Position numbers and translations under genes: made by a program | Shown here: positions 27,766 through 36,261 of the stretch, piece by piece | Layout of the letters: every line of letters starts with the position of its first letter | Numbering within the stretch: position 1 is the stretch's first letter | The notes under the pieces: generated by a model | Told to the model about the DNA's origin: nothing | Databases searched by the model: none | Seen by the model: only the letters and a program-made list of their open reading frames with translations | Source: Halochromatium roseum | Lineage (GTDB): Bacteria; Pseudomonadota; Gammaproteobacteria; Chromatiales; Chromatiaceae | Reading direction: 5' to 3' | NCBI RefSeq assembly: GCF_016653315.1 | Contig: NZ_NHSH01000070.1 | Location: forward strand, 130,472-194,471 | DNA: 64,000 bases

Positions 27766-27948
27766 ATCGGAATGTGGCGGCCAAGTGGACGTTGGACGTG
27801 CAGACTGTACCATGGGGGACTTTCCCCAGCTCAAGATCCCGTCAGTGCACGAACCGAAGGATATGCTCGCGATCCGCATCTTAGACCAAACTCGCTGCCG
27901 CCGGTCCGCCGAGCTAACCTTGCCAGCCCGCACCCGCGAGCGTCGAGC

Positions 27949-30900
27949 ATGAGCGATCGCCGCGCCGCCTATCAGTCGTTGATCGCCGACGAGCGCCGAA
28001 TCCTGCGCGTGCTCTCGGTGGTCTGCGAGCCGATTAGTCAGACGACACTTGGCGGGGTGTTGGATGCGCTAGGCTGGAAGAACCGGCGCGGCGCTCCGCT
28101 CAAGGAGCGTCTTGGCAAGCTGTGGCGCGATCGCATGCTCAATGCAGGCCTGATGGAGCAGCGACGCAACTTGCTGGTCTGCCATCCTGACCTGCTCGAG
28201 CCGCTGACCCGCGAGACCCTCACCGATGGCAACTTCGAGGCCATCGTCAGTGCGGCTGAGCAGGTGGTGCCGGTGGCGATGCGCAACGCCTGGGATCGGC
28301 CTAGCGATGAACGACGTTTTCGGCAGCTGCGTATTGCCGTTTACGCTGGGCGTGAGGATGAGGTCCTGAAGATGCTCTCGTTGCAGGGCGTCGAGTCGTT
28401 TGCTCAGGTGCGTTATCGGCAGGTCGAGCTGCTTGCCCGCATCTGCACGCGTTCTGCTGATCCGGCCTGGCTCGAGACCTTGCCCGCGCGGCTGAAGGTG
28501 CTGGCGCTGGCGCCGATGCTGCGCGAGGCAGCCCTTGATCTCAACGCCAAGCCAAGCTCGTACCGGCTGATGGAACGCCTGCTCGCGCCGCTGGTGCCAA
28601 GCTGCCCGGATGCTGCTGATGCGCTCGCCGAACAGCGTCTGCTCCGGGGTCAGCTCGATCAGGTTGCGGAGCTGTTGACCGGACGCGAGCATCCGCAGGC
28701 GCTGATCCTGACCGGCTGGCTGTCGATGCTGCAGGGCGCCTATCCGGCGGCCATCGAGGCTTTCGAGGCAGCGCTGCAATGGCAACGTCGGCGTACCCGC
28801 AAGCGCAATCTCTATGTCCCTGGTATCCCTGGCGTCTTGCATCTGCTGGCGTTGTTGCAGCGTGGCGAACCCGCTGATCTGGAGTATGTCCGGCAGCAGG
28901 TGGCCATCTGTCTGAAGGCGAGCGTCACCGACCTGCTCGAGCCGGTGTTCCGGCTGATCGATGATCTCGCGGCCGTGCTCGCTGGGCAGACGCGCGTCGC
29001 CGAGAGCGCCTGGCTGCTGCAGAGCCTGGCCCCACGTGGCGCCTTCCCGGCACTGTTTCAGGCGCTCTGTTTGCACTGGCTTGGCAAGCGGCCCTCTGCG
29101 GAGAGTCTGATCGCGCTCCGCCACAGCGCCGCGGAGGCGGCCCGGGCGGGGCTTGATTGGTATGCGCGTGAGGCGGTGGTCTTGCTCCAGCGGTTTGGCG
29201 TCGAGGATGAGCTGCCTGCGTTGGCGGAGCCTCCGAGCAGCCAGGTGCTGCTGACCGATCTGCTGGCACCTAAGCCGACCTGGGAGATTGCGCTCGAGGC
29301 GCTCAAGGGCCTGGCAGCACAGCGCGACACGGGTGCTGATCGGGTCGGGCAGCGGCAGGATGCGAACCGCCGCATGGCTTGGCTTCTGACCCTGTATGGC
29401 GGCGGCATTGCCCAGCTCGAGCCGCGGGAGCAAAAGCGGACCAAGCGTGGTGGCTGGACCCAGGGCCGCGCGGTCTCGCTACAACGTCTGGCCGAGGAGC
29501 CGGAGCGTTTCCCGTATCTGACGCCAAAGGATCGGGCGATTTGCGAGGCGATCACATGCGAGCAGCAGGTCGGTTGGTCCGGTGGCTATGGACGCAGCAG
29601 CTATAATATGGATCTCGATCGGGCGCTGTTGGCCGCGATTGGCCATCCGCTGGTGTTCCGGCCCGATGCGCCGGAGGTGCCGGTCGAGCTGATCCGTGGC
29701 GCCCCGGCGCTGAGCGTGATCCGTCGTGACCAGGACATCCTCGTCAGCCTTGAGCCCTTTCCGCCGGACGGTCGCTCATTGCTGCCGGTGCAGGAGACCC
29801 CGCAGCGACTGCGGGTGATCCAGTTTGATGCCGGTCATCGCGAGATCGCGCGCATCCTTGGGTCTGAAGGCCTGGCGATCCCGCGCGCTGGCGAAAAGGC
29901 GTTGTTGGACAGTCTCACCGCGGTCGCGCCGATGCTTCCCGTGCACTCGGATATCGGCGGCGGAGACGGCCAGGCGGAGGCGATTCAGGCCGATCTCCGC
30001 CCGCACATGCATTTAATGCCCTGCGATGAGGGGCTAAGGCTGGATCTTTTCATCCATCCGTTCGGTGACATCGGTCCACAGCTGCGGCCAGGCGCTGGCC
30101 GCGCGATCCTGTTCACTGAACACGAGGGACGGCCACTGCGCTGCACCCGCGATCTGTCGGCAGAGAAAGCGGCGGCTCAGACTGTCATTGCGGCCTGTCC
30201 AGTGTTGCGCTCAGCGCTCGATCCGGCCCTCGATGCGATGCTGGATGCGGGTCTGGCGCTGGACCCTGAGTTCGGGCCAGACTGGGACGACGCGCAGGAC
30301 TGGACCTGGACTCTGCCCGATCCCGCAGAGGCGCTGGCGGCGCTCGAGCAACTGCATGCGCTGGGCGATCAGGTGCAGCTGGATTGGCCGCAGGGGCGGC
30401 GCATCGCGTTGAGTGAAGAGATCGGGCTGAGCCGCCTGCAGGTGAAGGTCCGACAGAAGAACGACTGGTTCGATGTCGCCGGCGGGCTGCAGCTCGATGA
30501 CGGTCGGGTGCTGGCGATGCGCGAGCTGATCGAGCGCGTTGCATCGGCGCAGGGCCGCTACGTGCGGCTTGGCGAGGGCGATTTCCTGGTTCTGAGCAGC
30601 GCCTTGCGACGGCGCTTGCAAGGGCTCGCGAGCCTAGTCGATGACGGCCGTTTCCATCCGCTGGCGGCGCCGGCGGTGCATGAGTTGATCGACGGCATGC
30701 AGGTCGAGGCCAGTCAGGAGTGGCTCGGTCTGCTCGATCGCTTGGCGCAGATCGAGGCCTTCGAGCCGGAGCTGCCATCGACCCTGCAGGCCGAGCTACG
30801 CGACTATCAGCATGAAGGCTTCCGTTGGCTGGCACGGCTGGCGCATTGGGGCGCCGGCGCTTGCTTGGCCGACGATATGGGGCTGGGCAAGACCATTCAG

Positions 30901-32169
30901 GCATTGGCCTTGATTCTGACCCGGGCGCCGCGGGGTCCGACCCTGGTGCTGGCGCCCACCTCGGTCTGCGGTAACTGGCTCAACGAGGCCGAGCGTTTTG
31001 CGCCAACCTTAAGCCCGCTGCGCTTCGGAGACGGCGACCGCGGTGCCATGCTGGAGGCGGCAGGCCCGTTTGATTTGGTGGTCTGCAGCTACGGACTGCT
31101 GCAGACTGAGCGTGAGCGCCTCAGCCAGGTCGAATGGCAGACCATCGTCGCCGACGAGGCGCAGGCGTTCAAGAACGCGATGACCAAGCGCTCGCAGGCC
31201 ATCATGGCGCTCAAGGGTGGTTTTCGCATGATCACCACCGGCACCCCGATCGAGAATCATCTCGGCGAGCTGTGGAACCTGTTCCGGTTCATCAATCCGG
31301 GCCTGTTGGGTTCGATGCAGCGCTTCAACCAGCGCTTCGCGACCCCGATCGAGCAAGACAAGGATCAGGGCGCGCGACAGCGACTGCGGCAGTTGCTCAA
31401 GCCCTTCATCCTGCGGCGCCTGAAGACCGATGTGCTGGCTGAGCTGCCGCCGCGCACCGAGATCAACCTGCAGCTCGAGCTCAGCGCTGGCGAGATGGCG
31501 CTCTACGAGGCGCTGCGGCGCGAGGCCATGGAGCGCCTGGATAGCGAGGGCAACAAGGCCGGACCGGGCCACAAGCGCTTGCTGCTGCTGGCCGAGATCA
31601 TGCGTCTGCGGCGCGTCTGTTGCCATCCGCGTCTCGCGCTGCCGGAGACCGAGCTGCCGAGTGCCAAGCTCGAGGCCTTTGCCGAGATCGTCGACGAACT
31701 CTTGGATAACCGCCACAAGGCGCTGGTGTTCAGCCAGTTCGTCGATCATCTGAGCCTGATCCGAGAACATCTCGATCGGCGCCAGATCCGCTATCAGTAT
31801 CTCGACGGATCGACCCCGGAGGCGCAGCGGCGCGCGGCGGTGGATGCCTTCCAGGCCGGCGAGGGCGATCTGTTCCTGATCAGCCTGCGTGCCGGCGGTG
31901 CCGGTTTGAATCTCACCGCGGCTGACTATGTGATTCACATGGACCCCTGGTGGAATCCCGCGGTCGAGGATCAGGCCTCGGATCGTGCCCACCGCATCGG
32001 TCAGGAGCGGCCGGTGACGGTTTATCGGCTTGTGGCCAAAGACACCATCGAGGAGCGTATCCTCAAACTGCACGCGAGCAAGCGTGATCTGGCCGATGGT
32101 CTGCTCAGTGGCGCCGATGATGGTGGCAAACTGAGCTATGAGCAGATGCTGGCATTGGTGCAGGGTTGA
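27949..32169 (+). CDS. SNF2-family DEAD/DEAH-box helicase
   Basis: A 1406-residue protein. The C-terminal third is a complete SNF2 motor: motif I DDMGLGKT at about 973, DEAQ box at about 1067, TGTPIENHLGELW, then the helicase C domain with the SLRAGGAGLNLT and QASDRAHRIGQ motifs. The N-terminal 900 residues contain helical repeat-like segments and a bacterial-SNF2-type module. The ATG at 27949 gives MSDRRAAYQSLIADERR; the 59 upstream codons overlap the tsaB leader and look non-coding. Bacterial Swi2/Snf2 proteins of this size remodel RNA polymerase or act in DNA repair or defence. No defence partner is adjacent, so I leave the role open. Confidence 0.85.
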   Translation: MSDRRAAYQSLIADERRILRVLSVVCEPISQTTLGGVLDALGWKNRRGAPLKERLGKLWRDRMLNAGLMEQRRNLLVCHPDLLEPLTRETLTDGNFEAIVSAAEQVVPVAMRNAWDRPSDERRFRQLRIAVYAGREDEVLKMLSLQGVESFAQVRYRQVELLARICTRSADPAWLETLPARLKVLALAPMLREAALDLNAKPSSYRLMERLLAPLVPSCPDAADALAEQRLLRGQLDQVAELLTGREHPQALILTGWLSMLQGAYPAAIEAFEAALQWQRRRTRKRNLYVPGIPGVLHLLALLQRGEPADLEYVRQQVAICLKASVTDLLEPVFRLIDDLAAVLAGQTRVAESAWLLQSLAPRGAFPALFQALCLHWLGKRPSAESLIALRHSAAEAARAGLDWYAREAVVLLQRFGVEDELPALAEPPSSQVLLTDLLAPKPTWEIALEALKGLAAQRDTGADRVGQRQDANRRMAWLLTLYGGGIAQLEPREQKRTKRGGWTQGRAVSLQRLAEEPERFPYLTPKDRAICEAITCEQQVGWSGGYGRSSYNMDLDRALLAAIGHPLVFRPDAPEVPVELIRGAPALSVIRRDQDILVSLEPFPPDGRSLLPVQETPQRLRVIQFDAGHREIARILGSEGLAIPRAGEKALLDSLTAVAPMLPVHSDIGGGDGQAEAIQADLRPHMHLMPCDEGLRLDLFIHPFGDIGPQLRPGAGRAILFTEHEGRPLRCTRDLSAEKAAAQTVIAACPVLRSALDPALDAMLDAGLALDPEFGPDWDDAQDWTWTLPDPAEALAALEQLHALGDQVQLDWPQGRRIALSEEIGLSRLQVKVRQKNDWFDVAGGLQLDDGRVLAMRELIERVASAQGRYVRLGEGDFLVLSSALRRRLQGLASLVDDGRFHPLAAPAVHELIDGMQVEASQEWLGLLDRLAQIEAFEPELPSTLQAELRDYQHEGFRWLARLAHWGAGACLADDMGLGKTIQALALILTRAPRGPTLVLAPTSVCGNWLNEAERFAPTLSPLRFGDGDRGAMLEAAGPFDLVVCSYGLLQTERERLSQVEWQTIVADEAQAFKNAMTKRSQAIMALKGGFRMITTGTPIENHLGELWNLFRFINPGLLGSMQRFNQRFATPIEQDKDQGARQRLRQLLKPFILRRLKTDVLAELPPRTEINLQLELSAGEMALYEALRREAMERLDSEGNKAGPGHKRLLLLAEIMRLRRVCCHPRLALPETELPSAKLEAFAEIVDELLDNRHKALVFSQFVDHLSLIREHLDRRQIRYQYLDGSTPEAQRRAAVDAFQAGEGDLFLISLRAGGAGLNLTAADYVIHMDPWWNPAVEDQASDRAHRIGQERPVTVYRLVAKDTIEERILKLHASKRDLADGLLSGADDGGKLSYEQMLALVQG

Positions 32170-32345
32170 ATCTCTCCGTTAGCACAGCGCGCTGGGCGTT
32201 GTCGGCATCGCCCATCGGGTGGATGTCCGGGGGCGATCGAGTCGATCCTGTCGCGCTAAAGCTCACTGGATCAGGATCGGTTATCCTGCTTGTCCTCAGT
32301 GCTCGCCACTCGAAACGCATGTTTGCCACCCTGCCGGAGTCGCCG

Positions 32346-33113
32346 ATGTCTTCGCTAGCCCAGCCCGTCCGCGAATCCTATCCGTCCTCGCCCGCCGAGA
32401 TCGCGCGCGCGCGGCTGTGTCGGCAGCCCTTTCCGCCTGAGGCCACGATTGGCATCCCCTATTACGACGACGAATTCGACATGGCGCAATCGACGGCTCA
32501 CTCCGCCATGATCCGCGACCTGGGAGCATTTTTGGATCAGCTCGCCGACTGGACTGGTTTGCGGGTGTTGAGCGACAACCCGATTTGGTACTGGGTCCAG
32601 GAGGACGACAAGCAGCGCATTCTCTATCCGGACTACGCGCTGGCGGACACCACTGACCCGGAGCGGGCGTTGGCCACGGATCTGCGGCTGGCGCTGGAGG
32701 TGGTGAGCACCGAGCGCGCGGAGAAGGAGCGCAAGGACAGCGAGCGGATGCGCGACCGCAATGCCACCAACGGCGTTCCGGAATTCGGACTGCTCTATCC
32801 GGAGTTGAAGGACCCGCGCGCGCTGCGTTGGTTTAGGCTCGATGCGGACGCCAGCCGCTATCGGGAGGCGACACTGCGCGCGGATCGGCGCTTTCGCAGT
32901 CAGGCCGTGCCGGGTCTAGAGCTGGAGGTGCTGGAGCCGGATCTGTGGCGGCTGGGTCGAAAGGTACGGCTCTGGTATCAGGGCCAACGGATTCCGTGCG
33001 CTCGGGAGGAGGGGCGCCGGGCCGAGGATGAGGCACGCCGGGCCGATGCGGCCGAGGCCGAAAACGCCCGTCTGCGGGCACTGCTGCGCCAGGCCGGGCT
33101 GGCGCAGGACTGA
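32346..33113 (+). CDS. Uma2-family endonuclease-like protein
   Basis: A 255-residue protein of the Uma2/DUF820 class, a PD-(D/E)XK-fold family of unknown function common in cyanobacteria and purple bacteria. Core residues are visible in YPDYALADT (a PD motif) and the LALEVVSTERAEKER strand (E-V-V-S). The C-terminal helix is Ala/Arg/Glu-rich and coiled-coil-like, as usual for this class. The ATG at 32346 has GGAG six bases upstream. Confidence 0.75.
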   Translation: MSSLAQPVRESYPSSPAEIARARLCRQPFPPEATIGIPYYDDEFDMAQSTAHSAMIRDLGAFLDQLADWTGLRVLSDNPIWYWVQEDDKQRILYPDYALADTTDPERALATDLRLALEVVSTERAEKERKDSERMRDRNATNGVPEFGLLYPELKDPRALRWFRLDADASRYREATLRADRRFRSQAVPGLELEVLEPDLWRLGRKVRLWYQGQRIPCAREEGRRAEDEARRADAAEAENARLRALLRQAGLAQD

Positions 33114-33172
33114 TCACCCGTCGGATTGATTATCCCAATCCCCTGTTTTTCGGCTTGTGCTGAGCCGCTGCG

Positions 33173-35308
33173 TCAGGGTGACGGGGTAAAGAAGGCCTCC
33201 AGCTCCGTCAGATCATCGGTGCGCCGCATCGGCGGCAGGCTGTTGAGAAAGATTCGGCCATAACCGCGGCTGTTCAGGCGCGGGTCGCAAACCACCAGCA
33301 CGCCACGATCTTGGTGGTCGCGGATCAACCGGCCGGCGCCCTGTTTAAGGGCGATGACGGCTTGCGGGAGCTGAAAATCCCGGAACGGATTGCCGCCTTG
33401 GCGCTTCAGCGCATCAGCACGCGCCTGCAGGATCGGATCGGCCGGGGAGCTGAACGGCAGTTTGTCGATGATCACGCAGGAGAGCGCCTCGCCGCGCACA
33501 TCGACGCCTTCCCAAAAGCTCGAGGTGCCGAGCAGCACGGCATTGCCGAGCTGGCGAAAGCGCTCGATCAGCTCTGCCCGTGGCGCATGGCCTTGGACCA
33601 GCAAAGGGTAACTGATGCGGGATTCGAGCTGGGCGGCGGCCTGGCGCAAGGCGCGGTGGCTGGTGAAGAGTAGAAAGGCGCGGCCTTGGCTGAGTCTGAT
33701 GACCTCGTGGGCGATCTCGATCACCCGCGTCGTGTAGCCGCTCTGGGATGGCTCTGGCATGCCTGAGGGGCAATAGAGCAGGGCCTGCTGGGCGTAATCA
33801 AAGGGGCTGTCCCATTGCGCGGTCTCGGCATCCTCGCAGCCGACGCGGCCGGCGAAATGGGCAAATGAGCGGCCAACCGCAAGCGTTGCCGAGGTGAAGA
33901 CCCAGGCCGCTTGGTGCCGATGGCGCTGCTCGCGGAACACCTCCGAGACATCAAGCGGCGTCTGATGGAAGCGGAAGCTTCGCCCCTGGAGGTCAAACCA
34001 GCGCACGCGGGTTGGTTCGCTGCCACGCTCGCCACCGGGCTGAACAGCGCCATGCGCGCCGATCTGGTCTCGGCTGGCATCAGGCGCGGACGCTTGGTGC
34101 TCAGGATCGCGCTCGTACCTGAGTGGCTCAGCGGGGTGATTGTCGCGCCCGTATCCGGGCTGATCTTCAGGCCCTTGCTGAGTCTCAGGCGTTGGCTCAT
34201 CGGCGAGCAGCAGCTCCAGCCGGGCGCGCATCGCCGTCACCCGCGCGGCCGCCTGCTCCAGACCGCGCGAGCGATCGGCAATCGGCTCTAGGGTGCTGGC
34301 GAGCGCGTCCAGTGCCTCCGTGAGACCATCGAGCGCCATTTGGACGCCTTGGGCCTCGGCGATCTGTTGCCAAGGGCCGCGGCGGTCTTCATAGCCAAGG
34401 TCTTGGCTCAGGCTGAGGCGTAGCTCGGCGACGGCCTGTTGCAGTGCGTCGCAGGCGAGCGGCAGGTCTGGCACGTCGCCGGCATCGCGCCGATCGCAAG
34501 CAGCGACATCGCGTGCTAGCTCGATCAGCTGGCGCGCGCTGATCGAGACGCCGAAGAAGCTGGCGGCGACCTCGGGCAGTTGATGCGCCTCGTCGATGAT
34601 GAAGACATCGGCGGCGGGCAAGACCTCGCCAAAGCCTTCGTCGCGCAGCGCCAGATCGGCGCAGAGTAGATGATGGTTGACGACGACGATCTCGGCCGCC
34701 TGCGCGCGGCGGCGGGCCTCGAGCAGATGGCAATCGTTGAAGACCGGACAGCCTTGGCCAAGGCAGTTATCGGCGGTGGAAGTGACCGCGGGCCAGACCG
34801 GATCGTTTTCCGGGATTGGCAGCTCGGCGATGTCGCCTTGCAGGGTATGACTGCTCCAGTCGCGCACCTGTTGTAGGTGCGCTCTGACCTCGGGTCGATG
34901 CCGCGTTGGCTCCTCGAAGGCGAGCTCGAGCCGATAGCGACAGAGATAGTTGGCGCGTCCCTTCAGCAGTGCGATCTCGATCGGCGCGCCAAGCGCGGCG
35001 CGGATCAACGGGATGTCACGCTGAAACAGTTGATCTTGGAGGTTGCGGGTGCCGGTGGAGATGACCGCCTTGCGCCCACTCAACAGCGCTGGCACCAGGT
35101 AAGCGAAGGTCTTGCCGGTGCCGGTGCCGGCTTCGCAGATCAGGGCACCGCCGCGCCCGATGATGTCGGCCACACGCTGCGCCATGTCCTGCTGTTGCGG
35201 GCGCGGATGAAACTGCTGCAGCCGCTCGGCGAGCGGCCCATCGGCCGCCAGCGCCAGGTGCACGGCCTGCTGAATCGGGTTCGCGGGGGTTGATGGGGTT
35301 TGATCCAC
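33173..35308 (-). CDS. DinG/YoaA-type ATP-dependent DNA helicase
   Basis: A 711-residue XPD-like superfamily 2 helicase. Walker A EAGTGTGKT is at about 59-67. Four cysteines (YLC..., then NCLGQGCPVFNDC) fit a 4Fe-4S cluster, and the DEAH box IIDEAHQLPE follows. C-terminal motifs GTSSFWEGVD and QGAGRLIRDHQD close the motor. It probably unwinds DNA or R-loops during repair. The GTG start at 35308 follows the lipoprotein gene by 19 bases, placing it third in the mrcB-lipoprotein-helicase operon. A low-complexity hydrophilic insert of about 60 residues near position 380 is unusual. The YoaA versus DinG assignment is not certain. Confidence 0.88.
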   Translation of the reverse strand: MDQTPSTPANPIQQAVHLALAADGPLAERLQQFHPRPQQQDMAQRVADIIGRGGALICEAGTGTGKTFAYLVPALLSGRKAVISTGTRNLQDQLFQRDIPLIRAALGAPIEIALLKGRANYLCRYRLELAFEEPTRHRPEVRAHLQQVRDWSSHTLQGDIAELPIPENDPVWPAVTSTADNCLGQGCPVFNDCHLLEARRRAQAAEIVVVNHHLLCADLALRDEGFGEVLPAADVFIIDEAHQLPEVAASFFGVSISARQLIELARDVAACDRRDAGDVPDLPLACDALQQAVAELRLSLSQDLGYEDRRGPWQQIAEAQGVQMALDGLTEALDALASTLEPIADRSRGLEQAAARVTAMRARLELLLADEPTPETQQGPEDQPGYGRDNHPAEPLRYERDPEHQASAPDASRDQIGAHGAVQPGGERGSEPTRVRWFDLQGRSFRFHQTPLDVSEVFREQRHRHQAAWVFTSATLAVGRSFAHFAGRVGCEDAETAQWDSPFDYAQQALLYCPSGMPEPSQSGYTTRVIEIAHEVIRLSQGRAFLLFTSHRALRQAAAQLESRISYPLLVQGHAPRAELIERFRQLGNAVLLGTSSFWEGVDVRGEALSCVIIDKLPFSSPADPILQARADALKRQGGNPFRDFQLPQAVIALKQGAGRLIRDHQDRGVLVVCDPRLNSRGYGRIFLNSLPPMRRTDDLTELEAFFTPSP

Positions 35309-35327
35309 AGGCTCCGATCGCTGCGCA

Positions 35328-36260
35328 TTAGCCGCCGGCAGCCTTACGCTCGGCCTCCACCGCCCCCTCGATGTCGCCGGATTGGCGGCGGGCGGTCGCG
35401 ATGATCTCCCAATTGTTGGTCTTCAGGGCCGGTGCGTCGCCGGTCAGCGCGTTCGAGCGGGAAGCCAGCTTGGCCGCCGAATCGCTCATCCCTTGTTCCA
35501 GCCTGACCCGCGCGAGCCGATTCCACAGGTAGGCCTCTTGCGGTTGGATGCGCAGCGCGCGCTCTAGGGTAGCGGCCGCGCCGCCGGCATCGCCAGACTG
35601 GCGCTGCTGCTCGGCGCGCTGGGCGAGGGAGGCGACGGCGGGTGGCATGTCGTTCGGTGCAAGACCGCCTGCGGGCGCCGCGCTGGCGACCTCAGGTGCC
35701 GGTGGGGCGGCCGCTGGCGGGGTGGCTGCCGCGGGCTCAGGTGTCGCCGGGGGAGTGGACTCTTGGGGCGGTGTCGGTGGCGTGTCGGCGCTGGCCTGAG
35801 CCGTTTGCGATGGCGTTGAGCTTGGTTGTGCCGTCTCGGCTGGCGGACGGCTGGCTGGACTCGGCGTTGCCGGTGTTCGGTCTACGCTGGTGGTCTGCGT
35901 CTGCCGCGTCTGCTGCGTCCGCGTTTGAGTGGCTGGCTTCTGGGCCGCTGGCGTCGGTGCGGCAGCAGCCGATGGCGCAGCAGCCGATGTCGCAGCAGCT
36001 GATGGCGCCGAGCTGCTGCTGGGCGGCGCTGGCTCAGTAGGGGTGTCGCTGATCGATTCAGGTGGCGTATAGGCGTAGACCCGGGTCGGTTCTGGTGCTG
36101 GCGGCGCTGGTGGTTTTACTTCGGCTGGAGGTGTGTCGACAACGGGCTTGGGCGCCTCTTGCACGGCGACGATGGGTGCCGGTGGTCCGCTGCGCTCCAT
36201 CGAGGTACAGGCGGTGAGCAGAAGCGGTAAGAGCATCAGCAGGATCAGGTGCTTGTACAT
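35328..36260 (-). CDS. Outer-membrane lipoprotein with Pro/Thr/Ala linker and TPR-like end (LpoP-like)
   Basis: A 310-residue lipoprotein: signal MYKHLILLMLLPLLLTACTS with lipobox LTAC, lipid on Cys18. Residues 30-200 are a low-complexity Pro/Ala/Thr/Ser linker. The final 100 residues form TPR-like helices (ATLERALRIQPQEAYLWNRL). Pseudomonas LpoP, which activates PBP1b, has the same layout of lipid anchor, disordered linker and TPR, and is encoded beside its PBP gene. This gene starts two bases after the mrcB stop. Activation of the neighbouring PBP1b is therefore a reasonable inference. The sequence identity of the TPR part to LpoP could not be measured here. Confidence 0.7.
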   Translation of the reverse strand: MYKHLILLMLLPLLLTACTSMERSGPPAPIVAVQEAPKPVVDTPPAEVKPPAPPAPEPTRVYAYTPPESISDTPTEPAPPSSSSAPSAAATSAAAPSAAAAPTPAAQKPATQTRTQQTRQTQTTSVDRTPATPSPASRPPAETAQPSSTPSQTAQASADTPPTPPQESTPPATPEPAAATPPAAAPPAPEVASAAPAGGLAPNDMPPAVASLAQRAEQQRQSGDAGGAAATLERALRIQPQEAYLWNRLARVRLEQGMSDSAAKLASRSNALTGDAPALKTNNWEIIATARRQSGDIEGAVEAERKAAGG

Positions 36261-36261
36261 A